Shown: positions 5,597 to 6,240 of the stretch, one piece after another
How the letters are laid out: each line of letters begins with the position of its first letter
Position numbering within the stretch: position 1 is the first letter of the stretch
NCBI GenBank assembly: GCA_937880065.1
Contig: CALFMA010000378.1
Coordinates: 1 to 6,240, forward strand
Reading direction: 5' to 3'
DNA length: 6,240 bases
DNA from: an uncultured Ruminococcus sp.
GTDB lineage: Bacteria > Bacillota_A > Clostridia > Oscillospirales > Ruminococcaceae
Translations under genes and position numbers: made by a program
The notes under the pieces: model-generated
The model's database searches: none
What the model saw: only the letters and a program-made list of their open reading frames with translations
What the model was told of the DNA's origin: nothing

Positions 5597-5614
5597 GAGA
5601 TTTTGGAGGTAGTT

Positions 5615-6240
5615 ATGAGGGTATCGAAATTTTTTGCATTATTATCAGCTGTTACGGTAACAGGAGGATTTGTTTCATCCAATAATTTTACAGGAACTGC
5701 ACAGGAAAATGAAAAATTCAAGCTTATCTGGAGCGATGAATTTGAGGGCGACACCGTAGATATGACTAAATGGTCATATGAGCTTGGCAACTGGAAACTG
5801 GATGAGCATGGAAACTATATAACAAACGGCTGGGGAAATAACGAACAGCAGTTTTACACCGATAAAAATGCTGCGGTAAATGACGGTATATTGACAATTT
5901 CGGCTCGTCATGAAAATTATATAGACGAAGTGCAAGGCAGCTATGATTATACATCATCAAGACTAAGCACACAATATAAATTTTCAACCTGCGGAGGAAA
6001 AATTGAAGTCCGTTCCCGCTGTGATTCCGGAAAATCCTTATGGCCTGCTATATGGATGCTGCCTGAGGACAGCCTGTATGGCGGTTGGGCAGCATCGGGA
6101 GAAATTGACATAATGGAAGGTTGGGGAAGTACTCCCGAAAAAATCTGCGGTACAATCCATTTTGGCGATTTATGGCCGAATAATACATATCTGACAAAGG
6201 ATTATTTCTTTGAAAACGGCGATTCTACCGAAAACTGGCA
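5615..6240 (+). CDS. Secreted GH16 beta-glucanase (laminarinase/lichenase-like), truncated by the window end
   Basis: The first 208 residues are present; the frame is still open at the window edge. A signal peptide is clear: basic n-region MRVSK, hydrophobic FFALLSAVTVTGGFV, probable cleavage after TGTA (29). The mature protein opens with LIWSDEFEGDTVDMTKWSYE (37-56), the hallmark start of glycoside hydrolase family 16. Further family marks are NNEQQFYT (75-82), SSRL (114-117), GGKIEVRSR (127-135), LWPAIWMLP (142-150) and HFGDLWPNN (182-190). The catalytic motif GEIDIMEG (162-169) supplies nucleophile E163, D165 and acid/base E168, in the form with an extra methionine used by endo-1,3-beta-glucanases and related enzymes. 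The enzyme would hydrolyse mixed-linkage or beta-1,3-glucans outside the cell; exact specificity cannot be read without the rest. GGAGG at 5605-5609 fixes the start. Binding modules, a dockerin or an anchor could lie beyond the edge. Confidence 0.93.
   Translation, partial: MRVSKFFALLSAVTVTGGFVSSNNFTGTAQENEKFKLIWSDEFEGDTVDMTKWSYELGNWKLDEHGNYITNGWGNNEQQFYTDKNAAVNDGILTISARHENYIDEVQGSYDYTSSRLSTQYKFSTCGGKIEVRSRCDSGKSLWPAIWMLPEDSLYGGWAASGEIDIMEGWGSTPEKICGTIHFGDLWPNNTYLTKDYFFENGDSTENW

Noticed and set aside
5482..5987. Minus-strand open frames opposite the start of the glucanase
   Set aside because: They lie antisense to a gene with clear GH16 motifs, promoter and ribosome binding site.

Overview
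The window looks like a piece of a low-to-moderate GC Clostridia genome, probably Ruminococcus/Oscillospiraceae-like. The reasons are strong AGGAGG-type ribosome binding sites, consensus sigma-A promoters, a YfmM-type ABC-F protein, a Clostridia-style ECF sigma/anti-sigma pair and a secreted GH16 glucanase. The genus is inferred from protein flavour only; no marker gene settles it.

Bases 1 to about 512 are not a normal gene region. Three unrelated pieces are butted together: an unidentified coding fragment (about 34% GC), an internal fragment of an ABC-2-type permease (about 49% GC), and on the opposite strand the first 33 codons of asparaginyl-tRNA synthetase (about 28% GC) with its own ribosome binding site and promoter. 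No complete gene is present here. It is either a rearranged fragment-rich segment or, quite plausibly, a chimeric assembly or contig end. Bases 513-873 are intergenic: the asnS promoter, an 89-bp MITE-like inverted-repeat hairpin, then the promoter of the next gene.

From 874 rightwards the layout is ordinary. A complete yfmM-type ABC-F ATPase gene (+, 874-2427) ends at an intrinsic terminator. A second terminator facing the other way serves the minus-strand genes: a putative membrane anti-sigma factor (3678-2560) translationally coupled by an ATGA overlap to an ECF sigma factor (4175-3675). Upstream on the same strand is a PD-(D/E)XK nuclease-family protein (5423-4263) with its own perfect-consensus promoter. 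Divergent from it is a secreted GH16 beta-glucanase (5615 to the window end, truncated by the window), also with a perfect-consensus promoter and a hairpin placed almost exactly at the predicted transcription start.

The sigma and anti-sigma factors clearly work together. The anti-sigma factor would hold the sigma factor at the membrane until an extracellular cue is sensed; the cue and regulon are not visible. The nuclease and the glucanase share a divergent promoter region but no obvious function. I found no CRISPR array, tRNA, rRNA, intact transposase gene or recognisable riboswitch. The least explained parts are the mosaic left end, the MITE-like hairpin, the uncharacterised nuclease-family gene, and the promoter-proximal hairpin of the glucanase.
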